Shown in pieces: positions 1 through 8,161 of a DNA stretch of 64,000 bases. The position numbers and the translations under genes were made by a program. Where the stretch lies: positions 124,001-188,000 of the forward strand of contig NZ_JASKLS010000007.1 of assembly GCF_030124375.1 (NCBI RefSeq). Direction: 5' to 3'. Position 1 is the stretch's first letter; each line of letters starts with the position of its first letter. The notes under the pieces were generated by a model. It worked only from the letters and a program-made list of their open reading frames with translations. It searched no databases and was not told the origin of the DNA. Origin of the DNA: Sinorhizobium sp. 6-70 (GTDB lineage: Bacteria > Pseudomonadota > Alphaproteobacteria > Rhizobiales > Rhizobiaceae).

Positions 1-164
1 TTCAGACGGCGCAGCGCATCGTCGCGACCACCTATGAACCACTGATCCTTTATATCGAGGCGGCGCTGATCTACCTTGCCATGAGTTCCGTACTGTCGGC
101 CCTTCAGGCGAGACTGGAGCACCGCTTCGCCCGCTATGGCGGATTCCTGGAGGCGCGCGCATGA
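1..164 (+). CDS. Amino-acid ABC transporter permease, C-terminal fragment
   Basis: The frame is open from base 3 and ends in TGA at 162-164, so only about the last 53 residues are present. They include a hydrophobic stretch (YIEAALIYLAMSSVLSAL) followed by the basic tail LEARLEHRF-type ending common in polar amino-acid permeases of the HisM/GlnP family. The stop overlaps the ATG of the ATPase gene (ATGA at 161-164), which shows translational coupling and a shared operon. The role in amino-acid uptake is inferred mainly from that partner. The start and most of the membrane domain lie upstream of the window. Confidence 0.8.
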   Translation, partial: QTAQRIVATTYEPLILYIEAALIYLAMSSVLSALQARLEHRFARYGGFLEARA

Positions 165-922
165 TCGAACTCACCGAAATCGAAAAGCGCTTCGGCAACA
201 ACCTGGTGCTCAAGGGAATCACTGTGACGATGGCCGAAGGCACGGTAACGGCGCTGGTCGGCCCGTCGGGCGGGGGCAAGAGCACGCTTTTGCGATGCGT
301 CAACTTGCTGGAAATCCCGACACAGGGCGCTATCCGGCTTGGCGAGGAGCGGCTGGAGTTCGCACCTCACCGTACGGTCGGCTGGAGGGCGATACAAAAA
401 CTGCGCCGGCAAACCGGCATGGTCTTTCAGAACTTTCAGCTCTTCCCCCACCAGACCGCGCTCGGCAACGTCATGGAAGGTCTTGTGACCGTTCTCAAAT
501 GGCCGGCCGACCGCGCCCGCGCCCGTGCACTCGAACTCCTGGAAAAGGTCGGCATGGCACACAAGGCTGATGCCTGGCCGTCGACCCTTTCCGGCGGCCA
601 GCAGCAGCGCGTGGCGATCGCCCGGGCGCTCGCCCCCTCCCCACGCGTGCTCCTCTGCGACGAGCCGACCTCCGCGCTCGATCCGGAACTTGCCGAGGAA
701 GTGGTGGAGGTGCTCAGCCGTCTCGCCCGCGAAGGCACGACAATGATCATGGCCACCCACGACCTGCGCCTCGCCTCACGCGTCGCCGATCACGTCATCT
801 TCCTCGACGGCGGCGTCGTCGTCGAAAGCGGTCCGCCAAGGAAGATCTTTTCAACGCCCGAGCGCGAGCGCACGAAGAAGTTCATCGCCTCGCTGAGCGC
901 GCCGATGAGCTATGATATTTGA
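161..922 (+). CDS. Polar amino-acid ABC transporter ATP-binding protein
   Basis: A 253-residue ATPase that powers import of a polar amino acid together with the permease just upstream. The Walker A motif GPSGGGKS is at residues 34-41, followed by a Q-loop (VFQNF), the signature LSGGQQQR, Walker B with D-loop (LLCDEPTSALDPE) and the H-loop (MATHD). The length and the ending 'KIFSTPERERTKKFIASL' type are usual for the GlnQ/HisP family. The start has GGAGG about 7 bases upstream and overlaps the permease stop by four bases. The substrate cannot be told from sequence; the binding-protein gene must lie outside the window. Confidence 0.92.
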   Translation: MIELTEIEKRFGNNLVLKGITVTMAEGTVTALVGPSGGGKSTLLRCVNLLEIPTQGAIRLGEERLEFAPHRTVGWRAIQKLRRQTGMVFQNFQLFPHQTALGNVMEGLVTVLKWPADRARARALELLEKVGMAHKADAWPSTLSGGQQQRVAIARALAPSPRVLLCDEPTSALDPELAEEVVEVLSRLAREGTTMIMATHDLRLASRVADHVIFLDGGVVVESGPPRKIFSTPERERTKKFIASLSAPMSYDI

Positions 923-997
923 GCGACCTTCGGACGCGATGACGGAGTTCCCGGGCGCACTGCTGCGCGCATTGTGCCGCGGGCATTTCCCTCTCTA

Positions 998-1141
998 CCG
1001 TCATCCTCGGGCTTGTCCCGAGGATCCACGCGCGAGCATGCACGTCCACGGCATTCTGGGCGCGCGGTCGCTCCGTTCACGGATGCATATCTCTCGCTGC
1101 GTCTTGTGAATGGATCCTCGGGTCAAGCCCGAGGATGACGG
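998..1141. repeat. Long inverted repeat element (31-base arms)
   Basis: Bases 998-1028 and 1111-1141 are reverse complements with a single mismatch, separated by 82 bases. Each arm also contains its own small palindrome (CCTCGGG...CCCGAGG). Such nested palindromes are typical of rhizobial intergenic mosaic repeats. The element lies between the convergent ABC ATPase and pyc genes, in a 413-base stretch (923-1335) with no convincing gene. Confidence 0.7.
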
Positions 1142-1162
1142 CGGAGAAGAGACCGGCCTACT

Positions 1163-1251
1163 GCATTAATCGGAGCCGATTAAAGGACAAGAACATGCAG
1201 CAAAGGGCTACAGCGTTCTTTGCGCATCGGAAAAGACGCGCGGCGCTGTAG
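1163..1251 (+). repeat. Dispersed structured repeat, copy A
   Basis: About 90 bases that are clearly related to 9496-9590 and 57225-57319. The shared plan is a TTAA-TCGG/CCGATTTAA dyad, an A-rich spacer with an 'ATGCAGCAA' block, then a nested hairpin in which CTACAGCG pairs with CGCTGTAG and GCGC-TC pairs with GACGCGC. This copy has lost some of the inner pairing (GCGCATC). Function is unknown. I believe the family is common in Sinorhizobium intergenic DNA. Confidence 0.7.
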
Positions 1252-1285
1252 CTACTACCGCGGGCCTACCACAGCTTCACTTCCC

Positions 1286-1312
1286 AAAATGCGGCCGGAA
1301 CACTCCGGCCGC
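1286..1312 (-). terminator. Rho-independent terminator of pyc
   Basis: On the minus strand a 9-bp perfect stem (GCGGCCGGA with TCCGGCCGC at 1291-1312, 4-base loop) is followed by ATTTTGGG. It lies about 25 bases beyond the pyc stop. Confidence 0.65.
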
Positions 1313-1335
1313 TTTGGACACAAGGGCCTGGCGCA

Positions 1336-4300
1336 TCAAGCACCAAATACGATCAACAAATCCTTGGCGTCGATCTGGTCGCCGGCCCTGACCAGCACCT
1401 CGGCGACCACGCCGTCCTTTTCGGCATGCAGCGCGGTCTCCATCTTCATCGCCTCGATCGACAAGAGCACGTCGCCGGCCTTGACCGGCTGGCCGGTGAT
1501 GACGGCGACGGTCGAGATGACGCCCGGCATCGGCGCGCCGAGCTGGGCGGCATTGCCGGCTTCCGCCTTGCGCCGGATCGCGGCGGAAGCGCCGCGATTG
1601 CGGTCCGGCACCTTGATCGAGCGCGGCTGACCGTTCAGTTCGAAGAACATCTTGACCATGCCCTTCTCGTCGATCTCGCCCTGCGCCTGGTTGAGGATGA
1701 CGAGCGTCTTGCCCTTCTCGATGTCGGCGAAGAGCTCCTCGCCCGGCGCCATGCCGTAGAAATAGGCCGGCGTCGGCAGCACACTGACCGGGCCGTAGGT
1801 CTCGGCGGCCAGCGCGTAGTCGGTGAAGACCTTCGGATACATCAAATAGGAGGCGAACTCGAAGTCGGTGACCTCGCGGCCGAGCTTCTCTTCGATGCTT
1901 TTGCGCTCCGCGTCGAGATCGGCAGGCGGCAGCAGCGAGCCCGGCACTGCCGTGTACCGCTCTTCGCCCTTCAGCACCTTCTTCTGAAGCGCCTCCGGCC
2001 AGCCGCCCGGGGGCTGACCGAGATCGCCCTTGAGCATCGAGACGACCGATTCCGGGAAGGCGATGTCTTTCGCGGGGTTCTCGACGTCGGCGACCGTCAG
2101 GTCCTGGGAAACCATCATCAGCGCCATGTCGCCGACGACCTTGGAGGAGGGCGTCACCTTGACGATGTCGCCGAACATCTGGTTGGCGTCGGCATAGGCC
2201 TGCGCCACCTCGTGCCAGCGGGTCTCGAGCCCGAGCGAACGGGCCTGCTCCTTCAAATTGGTGAACTGGCCGCCGGGCATTTCGTGCAGGTAGACTTCCG
2301 AGACCGGTCCCTTGAGGTCGCTCTCGAAGGCCGCGTATTGATGGCGCACGGCCTCCCAGTAGAACGAGATGCGGCGGATCCATTCCGGATTAAGACCCGG
2401 GTCGCGCTCCGACCCCGATAGCGCCTCGACGATCGAGCCGAGGCAGGGCTGCGAGGTGTTGCCGGAAAGTGCATCCATCGCCGCGTCGACGATGTCGACA
2501 CCCGATTCGACCGCGGCGAGCACGGTCGCGGCGGCGATACCGGAGGTGTCGTGCGTGTGGAAATGGATCGGCAGGTCGGTCGCTTCCTTCAGCGCCTTGA
2601 ACAGCACGCGGGCCGCGGCCGGCTTCAGAAGGCCCGCCATGTCCTTGACCGCGATGATGTGGGCTCCGGCCTTCTCCAGTTCGGCTGCAAGCGCCGTGTA
2701 GTACTTCAGATCATATTTCGGCCGGGCGGAATTCAGAATGTCGCCGGTATAGCAGATCGCCGCCTCGCAGATCTTGTTCTCTGCGGCGACCGCCTCCATT
2801 GCGACGCGCATGTTCTCCACCCAGTTCAGGCAGTCGAAGACGCGGAAGACGTCGATGCCTCCCTTCGCCGCCTGCGCGACGAAGTATTTGACGACGTTGT
2901 CCGGATAGTTCTTGTAGCCGACGCCGTTGGCGCCGCGCAGAAGCATCTGCAGGAGCAGGTTCGGCGCGCCCTCGCGCACCATCGCCAGGCGCTCCCACGG
3001 GTCCTCCGTGAGGAAGCGCATCGACACATCGAAAGTCGCGCCGCCCCAGCATTCGAGCGAGAAGAGGTTCGGCAGCGCCCGGGCATAGGTGCCGGCGATG
3101 CGGGCAATATCATAGGTACGCATGCGCGTGGCGAGCAGCGACTGATGGCCGTCGCGCATCGTCGTGTCGGTCAGCAGCACCTGAGGCTGCGCCTTGACCC
3201 ATTCGGCGAACTTCTTCGGCCCGAGCTGATCGAGCCGTTGCTTGGTGCCCGGCTGCACCTCGCCGCCGATGAACGGCACTACGGGAGCGGCAATGTCATC
3301 ATTGGGCTTCGGCCGGCCCTTGGCCTCCGGATGGCCATTCACCGTGACGTCGGCGAGGTAGGTCAAAAGCTTGGTGGCACGGTCCTGGCGCTTGACCTGC
3401 TGGAACAGTTCCGGCGTCGTGTCGATGAAGCGGGTGGTGTAGCTGTTGTCCTGGAAGCTCGGATGGCTGATGATCGCTTCCAGGAAGGTGAGGTTGGTCG
3501 CCACGCCGCGGATGCGGAATTCGCGGAGCGCCCGGATCATGCGGTGGATCGCCTCGTCCGGGTTCGGCGCCCAGGCCGTCACTTTTTCCAGCAGCGGATC
3601 GTAGTAGCGCGTGATCACCGCACCGGAATAGGCGGTGCCGCCGTCAAGCCGGATGCCAAAACCGGTGGCGCCGCGATAGGCGGTGATGCGGCCGTAGTCG
3701 GGGATAAAGTTCTGCTCCGGATCTTCGGTGGTGATGCGGCACTGCAGCGCATGGCCGTTGAGGCGGATGTCCTCTTGGCGCGGCACGCCCGATTCCGGCG
3801 TGCCGATGGCGAAGCCGTCGAGGATGTGGATCTGCGCCTTGACGATGTCGATGCCGGTGACGACCTCGGTCACCGTGTGCTCGACTTGGATGCGCGGGTT
3901 GACTTCGATGAAGTAGAACTTCCCGGTGTCGGCATCCATCAGATACTCGACGGTGCCGGCGCCGATATAGTTGGTCGCCTCGGCGATCTTCAGCGAATAA
4001 TCGGCGAGTTCCTGGCGCTGCGCGTCGGTCAAGTAGGGGGCGGGGGCGCGCTCGACAACCTTCTGGTTGCGCCGCTGAATCGAGCAGTCGCGCTCGAAGA
4101 GATGCACGACGTTGCCGTGCGTGTCGCCGAGGACCTGGCTTTCGACGTGGCGGGCGCGCTCGACGAGCTTTTCGAGATAGACCTCGTCCTTGCCGAAGGC
4201 GGCCTTCGCCTCACGCTTCGCCTCCGTCACCTCGCGGATCAGGTCTTTCGGGTCGCGGATCGCCCGCATGCCGCGGCCGCCGCCGCCCCAGGAGGCCTTC

Positions 4301-4794
4301 AGCATCACCGGATAGCCGATCTCGGCGGCTAGCCGCTTGATCTCGTCGGGATCCTCCGGCAGCGGCTCGGTCGCCGGCACGACCGGTACGCCGATCGAAA
4401 TCGCCAGGTTGCGCGCCGCCACCTTGTTGCCGAGCTGGCGCATCGTCTCCGGCTTCGGGCCGATGAAGGTGATGCCGTTGGCGGCGCAGGCTTCCGCAAA
4501 CTCCGGGTTTTCAGAAAGCAGGCCGTAGCCCGGATGGATGGCGTCGGCACCGGAAAGCCTGGCGACGCGGATCACCTCGTCGATCGACAGATAGCTCTCG
4601 ATCGGCCCGAGATCGCGGGCAAGGTGCGGGCCGCGCCCGACCTGATAGCTCTCGTCCGCCTTGAAGCGGTGCAGCGCCAGTTTGTCCTCCTCAGCCCATA
4701 TCGCGACCGTTTTCAGTCCCAGTTCGTTGGCCGCGCGGAACACGCGGATGGCAATTTCGGAACGGTTGGCAACAAGGATCTTAGAGATAGGCAA
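1336..4794 (-). CDS. pyc: Pyruvate carboxylase
   Basis: A 1,152-residue biotin enzyme that carboxylates pyruvate to oxaloacetate with ATP and bicarbonate, refilling the TCA cycle. The order is biotin carboxylase (about 1-460, with the ATP-grasp glycine loop GGGGRGMR), carboxyltransferase (from about 540, with the metal-site motif DTTMRDGHQS), central allosteric region, and a biotinyl domain in which AMKMET carries the biotinylated lysine at residue 1117. This is the full single-chain form. The start MPISKILVANR is the usual N-terminus of the family. A terminator follows the stop. The adjoining expR gene points the same way but is separated by about 180 bases holding a palindromic repeat, so it is probably a separate unit. 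Confidence 0.97.
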   Translation of the reverse strand: MPISKILVANRSEIAIRVFRAANELGLKTVAIWAEEDKLALHRFKADESYQVGRGPHLARDLGPIESYLSIDEVIRVARLSGADAIHPGYGLLSENPEFAEACAANGITFIGPKPETMRQLGNKVAARNLAISIGVPVVPATEPLPEDPDEIKRLAAEIGYPVMLKASWGGGGRGMRAIRDPKDLIREVTEAKREAKAAFGKDEVYLEKLVERARHVESQVLGDTHGNVVHLFERDCSIQRRNQKVVERAPAPYLTDAQRQELADYSLKIAEATNYIGAGTVEYLMDADTGKFYFIEVNPRIQVEHTVTEVVTGIDIVKAQIHILDGFAIGTPESGVPRQEDIRLNGHALQCRITTEDPEQNFIPDYGRITAYRGATGFGIRLDGGTAYSGAVITRYYDPLLEKVTAWAPNPDEAIHRMIRALREFRIRGVATNLTFLEAIISHPSFQDNSYTTRFIDTTPELFQQVKRQDRATKLLTYLADVTVNGHPEAKGRPKPNDDIAAPVVPFIGGEVQPGTKQRLDQLGPKKFAEWVKAQPQVLLTDTTMRDGHQSLLATRMRTYDIARIAGTYARALPNLFSLECWGGATFDVSMRFLTEDPWERLAMVREGAPNLLLQMLLRGANGVGYKNYPDNVVKYFVAQAAKGGIDVFRVFDCLNWVENMRVAMEAVAAENKICEAAICYTGDILNSARPKYDLKYYTALAAELEKAGAHIIAVKDMAGLLKPAAARVLFKALKEATDLPIHFHTHDTSGIAAATVLAAVESGVDIVDAAMDALSGNTSQPCLGSIVEALSGSERDPGLNPEWIRRISFYWEAVRHQYAAFESDLKGPVSEVYLHEMPGGQFTNLKEQARSLGLETRWHEVAQAYADANQMFGDIVKVTPSSKVVGDMALMMVSQDLTVADVENPAKDIAFPESVVSMLKGDLGQPPGGWPEALQKKVLKGEERYTAVPGSLLPPADLDAERKSIEEKLGREVTDFEFASYLMYPKVFTDYALAAETYGPVSVLPTPAYFYGMAPGEELFADIEKGKTLVILNQAQGEIDEKGMVKMFFELNGQPRSIKVPDRNRGASAAIRRKAEAGNAAQLGAPMPGVISTVAVITGQPVKAGDVLLSIEAMKMETALHAEKDGVVAEVLVRAGDQIDAKDLLIVFGA

Positions 4795-4891
4795 GTCGGA
4801 CTCCTCAAGACTTGAAAACGCGGGAATGCTGCACCCGCGAAATAAAGTTTTAGCGAGTCACTTGAGGAAGTGCAATTTCAGATGCGACATG

Positions 4892-4936
4892 GCGCAGGAT
4901 GAGAAAAGCGCGTGCGGTTTTCCTCCCGCATCACGC
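4892..4936. repeat. GCGGGATG-type palindromic repeat, diverged copy
   Basis: Imperfect 45-base palindrome (GCGCAGGATGAGAAAAG...CCGCATCACGC) lying between expR and pyc. It matches the better conserved copies at 22488-22532 and 51778-51813 in layout and in the GCGGTTTTCC core. Confidence 0.55.
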
Positions 4937-4975
4937 TCTGAGCCTTTGGAAACGATCGCGCCTAACAGAATCCGT

Positions 4976-5716
4976 TCAGGAAATCAGCCCCAGACGGAAG
5001 GCGATGGCGACGACGTGGTGGCGGTTCTTCGCCTTCAGCTTTTCCTGAATGCCATTCATGTACCAGTCGACCGTGTGGCTCGATATGTCGAGGACCTTGC
5101 CGATGTCGTTCGATGTCATGCCGTCGGCAAGATAGTTCAGCGCCTCCATTTCGCGCCGCGTCATCTGGACTTCGACGCGCGAGATAAGCTCGGCCATGAT
5201 CTCCGGATCGGTGAGTTCCAATAGCTTCCAGAAGAGCCTCTTGGCGATGGCGTCGAAAAGGCTCAATTCGACGGGGCTCAAGTCGACCACCCGACCGCCG
5301 ACCGTGAGGTTGCCCATCAGCCCGCGCCGGCCGTGCACCGGGAAAATATAACCGTCGAACAGGCCGTGATTGCGCGCCTCGACCATCATGCTTTCCATGC
5401 GCTTGCGATGCGGGTCCGAGCGGAAGGCGGCGAGCGTGTCGCGCCAGCGAAAGCCACGCTGGGCATGGCCGAGATAACGGATCGTCGGATCGATGACGAC
5501 ATATTTCTTGCGGATGTAGATTTGCGGCCACCCGTCCGGCCAACGGCCGGCAAGCAGCAGCCTCAGCGGGTTCTCGTTGGGCTTCGGTTGGCGCACGATA
5601 CCGTAAAAGTCGAAACCGCAACGATCGAGCAGCCGTTCGAACTCGGGCAGAATCTCCTCGCGCGTCTTCATCTCCTCCAGGAGCGCCAGAAACTGTACGA
5701 GCAACGTGATATTCAT
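4976..5716 (-). CDS. expR: LuxR-family quorum-sensing regulator ExpR
   Basis: A 246-residue LuxR-type regulator. Residues about 15-165 form the autoinducer-binding domain, with the conserved aromatic and acidic positions in the WPQIYIRKKYVVIDP and FRWRDTL region. Residues about 180-246 are the LuxR helix-turn-helix (LTRREMEALNYLADGMTSND, then HTVDWYMNGIQEKLKAKNR). The sequence and its place between pyc and ndvA match S. meliloti ExpR, which responds to long-chain acyl-homoserine lactones made by SinI and controls exopolysaccharide and motility genes. The frame is complete here. In the laboratory strain Rm1021 this gene is split by an insertion sequence (established knowledge). No luxI-type synthase gene is in the window. 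Confidence 0.9.
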   Translation of the reverse strand: MNITLLVQFLALLEEMKTREEILPEFERLLDRCGFDFYGIVRQPKPNENPLRLLLAGRWPDGWPQIYIRKKYVVIDPTIRYLGHAQRGFRWRDTLAAFRSDPHRKRMESMMVEARNHGLFDGYIFPVHGRRGLMGNLTVGGRVVDLSPVELSLFDAIAKRLFWKLLELTDPEIMAELISRVEVQMTRREMEALNYLADGMTSNDIGKVLDISSHTVDWYMNGIQEKLKAKNRHHVVAIAFRLGLIS

Positions 5717-6104
5717 GGAACACCTTCAGGTCGAGAATGCGGCGGGCGCAGCGCTTGAGAACCTCACATGAACGCGCCGTTCAGAAGCCATTCATGTTGC
5801 AACCGCGATAATTCTTCTTATCACGCCCGGTCTTGCACGAAACCTGCAAAATATCGGAGTGGAGGCACAAAGATAGCGGACTATGGATTATCCCGCCAAT
5901 CCTCCCTTGGCAACGGATCTTCCCGCAGTCGGCAGCGTTTAGCCTCCACGTTTTCGGCAGGGATTTCACAGGGCCGCCCAATAGGGCTTTGACGGCCGGC
6001 ACGGTGGGAATTTCCGCCACCCCGGGGACTGTCAGAGGCGCAATGCACTGCCGCATCGAAACATTGCTGCGGCGCAACATCCGATGCCCAAAAGGGGTGA
6101 GACA
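5717..6104. other. Divergent intergenic region expR/ndvA
   Basis: 388 bases holding the outward promoters of expR and ndvA. No open frame with a good ribosome site is visible. A TTGACG-like hexamer near 5988 could be a -35 box for ndvA, but I see no clear -10 partner. The Shine-Dalgarno AGGGGTGAG lies just before the ndvA GTG start. Confidence 0.4.
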
Positions 6105-7862
6105 GTGTCTTTGTTCCAGGTGTATGCAAGAGCCCTTCAGTATCTTGCCGTTCACAAATTTCGCGTCGGGGCGATCGTCATCGCCAACATCGTTCTCGCC
6201 GTCATCACGATTGCCGAGCCGGTGCTCTTCGGCCGCATCATCGACGCGATTTCGTCGCAAAAGGACGTCGCACCGATGCTCTTCCTGTGGGCGGGCTTCG
6301 GCCTTTTCAACACGATCGCCTTCGTGCTGGTCTCCCGTGGGGCCGATCGGCTCGCGCACGGTCGTCGCGCAACGCTGCTGACTGAAGCCTTCGGGCGGAT
6401 CGTCTCCATGCCGCTCTCCTGGCACAGCCAGCGCGGCACCTCTAACGCGCTGCACACGCTGCTGCGCGCCTGCGAAACCCTCTTCGGCCTCTGGCTCGAA
6501 TGCATGCGGCAGCATCTGTCGACCGCCGTGGCGCTCATCCTGCTGGTGCCGACCGCCTTCGCCATGGACCTCCGCCTGTCGCTCGTCCTCGTCGTTCTCG
6601 GCGCGACCTATGTCGCCATCAGCAAGGTCGTGATGAACCGGACGAAGGACGGTCAGGCCTCGGTCGAGAACCATTACCATACGGTCTTCTCCCACGTCTC
6701 CGACGCGATCAGCAACGTTTCCGTGGTGCACAGCTACAACCGCATCGAGGCCGAAACGCGCGAGCTGAAGAAGTTCGCGGATCGTCTCCTGTCGGCCCAG
6801 TACCCGGTGCTCGATTGGTGGGCACTGGCAAGCGCGCTTAACCGCATGGCCTCGACCATCTCGATGATGGCGGTCCTCGTCATCGGCACCATTCTCGTGC
6901 AGCGCGGCGAGCTCGGCGTCGGCGAAGTGGTCGCCTTCATCGGCTTTGCCAACCTGCTGATCGGCCGTCTCGACCAGATGAAGGCATTCGCCACCCAGAT
7001 CTTCGAGGCGCGCGCCAAGCTCGAGGACTTCTACCAGCTCGAGGACTCGGTGCGCGAACGCGAGGAGCCGGCCGGCGCCAAGGAACTGACGGGCGTCGTC
7101 GGCGAGGTCGAATTCCGCGACGTCTCCTTCGACTTCGGGAACTCCGGCCAGGGCCTGCGCAATGTCTCCTTCACGGCGAAGGCTGGGCAGACGGTGGCCA
7201 TCGTCGGCCCGACCGGCGCCGGTAAGACGACGCTCGTCAACCTTCTGCAGCGGGTCCATGATCCGAAGCACGGCCAGATCCTGATCGACGGCGTTGATGT
7301 CTCGGCCGTCACCCGCAAGTCGCTGCGCCGGTCGATCGCGACCGTCTTCCAGGATGCGGGTCTCATGAACCGCTCGATCGGCGACAACATCCGCCTCGGC
7401 CGCGAGGACGCCTCGCTCGACGAGGTGATGGCCGCCGCCGAAGCCGCCGCCGCATGCGACTTCATCGAGGGCCGCCTCAACGGCTACGACACGCTCGTCG
7501 GCGAGCGCGGCAACCGCCTCTCGGGCGGCGAACGCCAGCGTGTCGCGATCGCCCGGGCGATCCTCAAGAACGCGCCGATCCTCGTGCTGGACGAGGCGAC
7601 GAGCGCGCTCGACGTCGAGACCGAGGCGCGTGTGAAGGACGCGATCGATGCGCTGCGCAAGGACCGCACGACCTTCATCATCGCCCACCGCCTGTCGACG
7701 GTGCGCGAGGCCGATCTGGTAATCTTCATGGATCAGGGCCGGATCGTCGAAATGGGCGGCTTCGCCGAACTCAGCCAAAGCAACGGCCGCTTCGCCGCGC
7801 TGCTGCGCGCCAGCGGGATCCTCACGGACGAGGACGTCCGCAAGAGCCTCACGGCGGCTTGA
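6105..7862 (+). CDS. ndvA: Cyclic beta-1,2-glucan ABC exporter NdvA
   Basis: A 585-residue half-size ABC exporter (membrane domain then ATPase) that moves cyclic beta-1,2-glucan from the cytoplasm to the periplasm. The first about 310 residues hold six hydrophobic segments. The ATPase domain has Walker A GPTGAGKTT, signature LSGGERQR and Walker B LVLDEATSALD. I chose the GTG at 6105, which reads MSLFQVYARALQYLAVHKF and has AGGGGTGAG upstream. An ATG at 6084 would add seven residues and lacks a better site. The glucan synthase ndvB lies nearby on the opposite strand with an OpgC-like gene between. Loss of ndvA in S. meliloti causes osmotic and nodule-invasion defects. A strong terminator follows. 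Confidence 0.96.
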   Translation: MSLFQVYARALQYLAVHKFRVGAIVIANIVLAVITIAEPVLFGRIIDAISSQKDVAPMLFLWAGFGLFNTIAFVLVSRGADRLAHGRRATLLTEAFGRIVSMPLSWHSQRGTSNALHTLLRACETLFGLWLECMRQHLSTAVALILLVPTAFAMDLRLSLVLVVLGATYVAISKVVMNRTKDGQASVENHYHTVFSHVSDAISNVSVVHSYNRIEAETRELKKFADRLLSAQYPVLDWWALASALNRMASTISMMAVLVIGTILVQRGELGVGEVVAFIGFANLLIGRLDQMKAFATQIFEARAKLEDFYQLEDSVREREEPAGAKELTGVVGEVEFRDVSFDFGNSGQGLRNVSFTAKAGQTVAIVGPTGAGKTTLVNLLQRVHDPKHGQILIDGVDVSAVTRKSLRRSIATVFQDAGLMNRSIGDNIRLGREDASLDEVMAAAEAAAACDFIEGRLNGYDTLVGERGNRLSGGERQRVAIARAILKNAPILVLDEATSALDVETEARVKDAIDALRKDRTTFIIAHRLSTVREADLVIFMDQGRIVEMGGFAELSQSNGRFAALLRASGILTDEDVRKSLTAA

Positions 7863-7891
7863 TCCCTCTGCCACCGCGCCATGGAAACGAG

Positions 7892-7919
7892 ATGCCCCGG
7901 GAGTTCCGGGGCATTTTTC
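7892..7919 (+). terminator. Rho-independent terminator of ndvA
   Basis: Perfect 9-bp stem ATGCCCCGG/CCGGGGCAT with a 5-base loop, followed by a run of five T. It starts 30 bases after the ndvA stop. Confidence 0.85.
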
Positions 7920-8043
7920 ATTTTCAACACACGCTTTTGTACGCCCACACGTTGGGTAAACTCGCTCCTACGCCCGGCGCTGGTGCGGCCGGTCACCCCG
8001 TCGGCGTTCGGCAGCTAAGTCGTGCTCGGTTTCCGGCTCATTC

Positions 8044-8153
8044 GCCCCTCATCCGCCTGCCGGCACCTTCTCCCCGCAAGCGGGGCGAAGGGACAAGCCA
8101 CGCCGCCTTCGTCCCTTCTCCCCGCGGGTGGGGAGAGGGCTAGGGTGAGGGCG
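8044..8153 (-). repeat. RIME1-type intergenic mosaic element, copy 1
   Basis: About 110 bases with two large palindromes (CTTCTCCCCGC-type and CCCTTCTCCCCGCGGGTGGGG), flanked by GCCCCTCATCC and the GGGTGAGGG end. It is the inverted orientation of the copies at 25408-25525 and 56358-56489. RIME1 is a known rhizobial repeat. It sits in the gap between the ends of ndvA and opgC; the rest of 7920-8043 shows nothing recognisable. Confidence 0.8.
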
Positions 8154-8161
8154 ATTCTTGC

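Noticed and set aside
912..1109. 65-codon frame after the ABC ATPase
   Set aside because: It runs through an inverted repeat and has no ribosome site or family resemblance.
2551..4332. 593-codon frame opposite pyc
   Set aside because: Antiparallel shadow of pyc with no recognisable domain or ribosome site.
4962..5723. 253-codon alternative frame over expR
   Set aside because: The 246-residue frame encodes the LuxR domains; the alternative gives no known fold.
5781..7874. 697-codon frame opposite ndvA
   Set aside because: Shadow of ndvA; low-complexity acidic/basic composition and it runs through the ndvA promoter.
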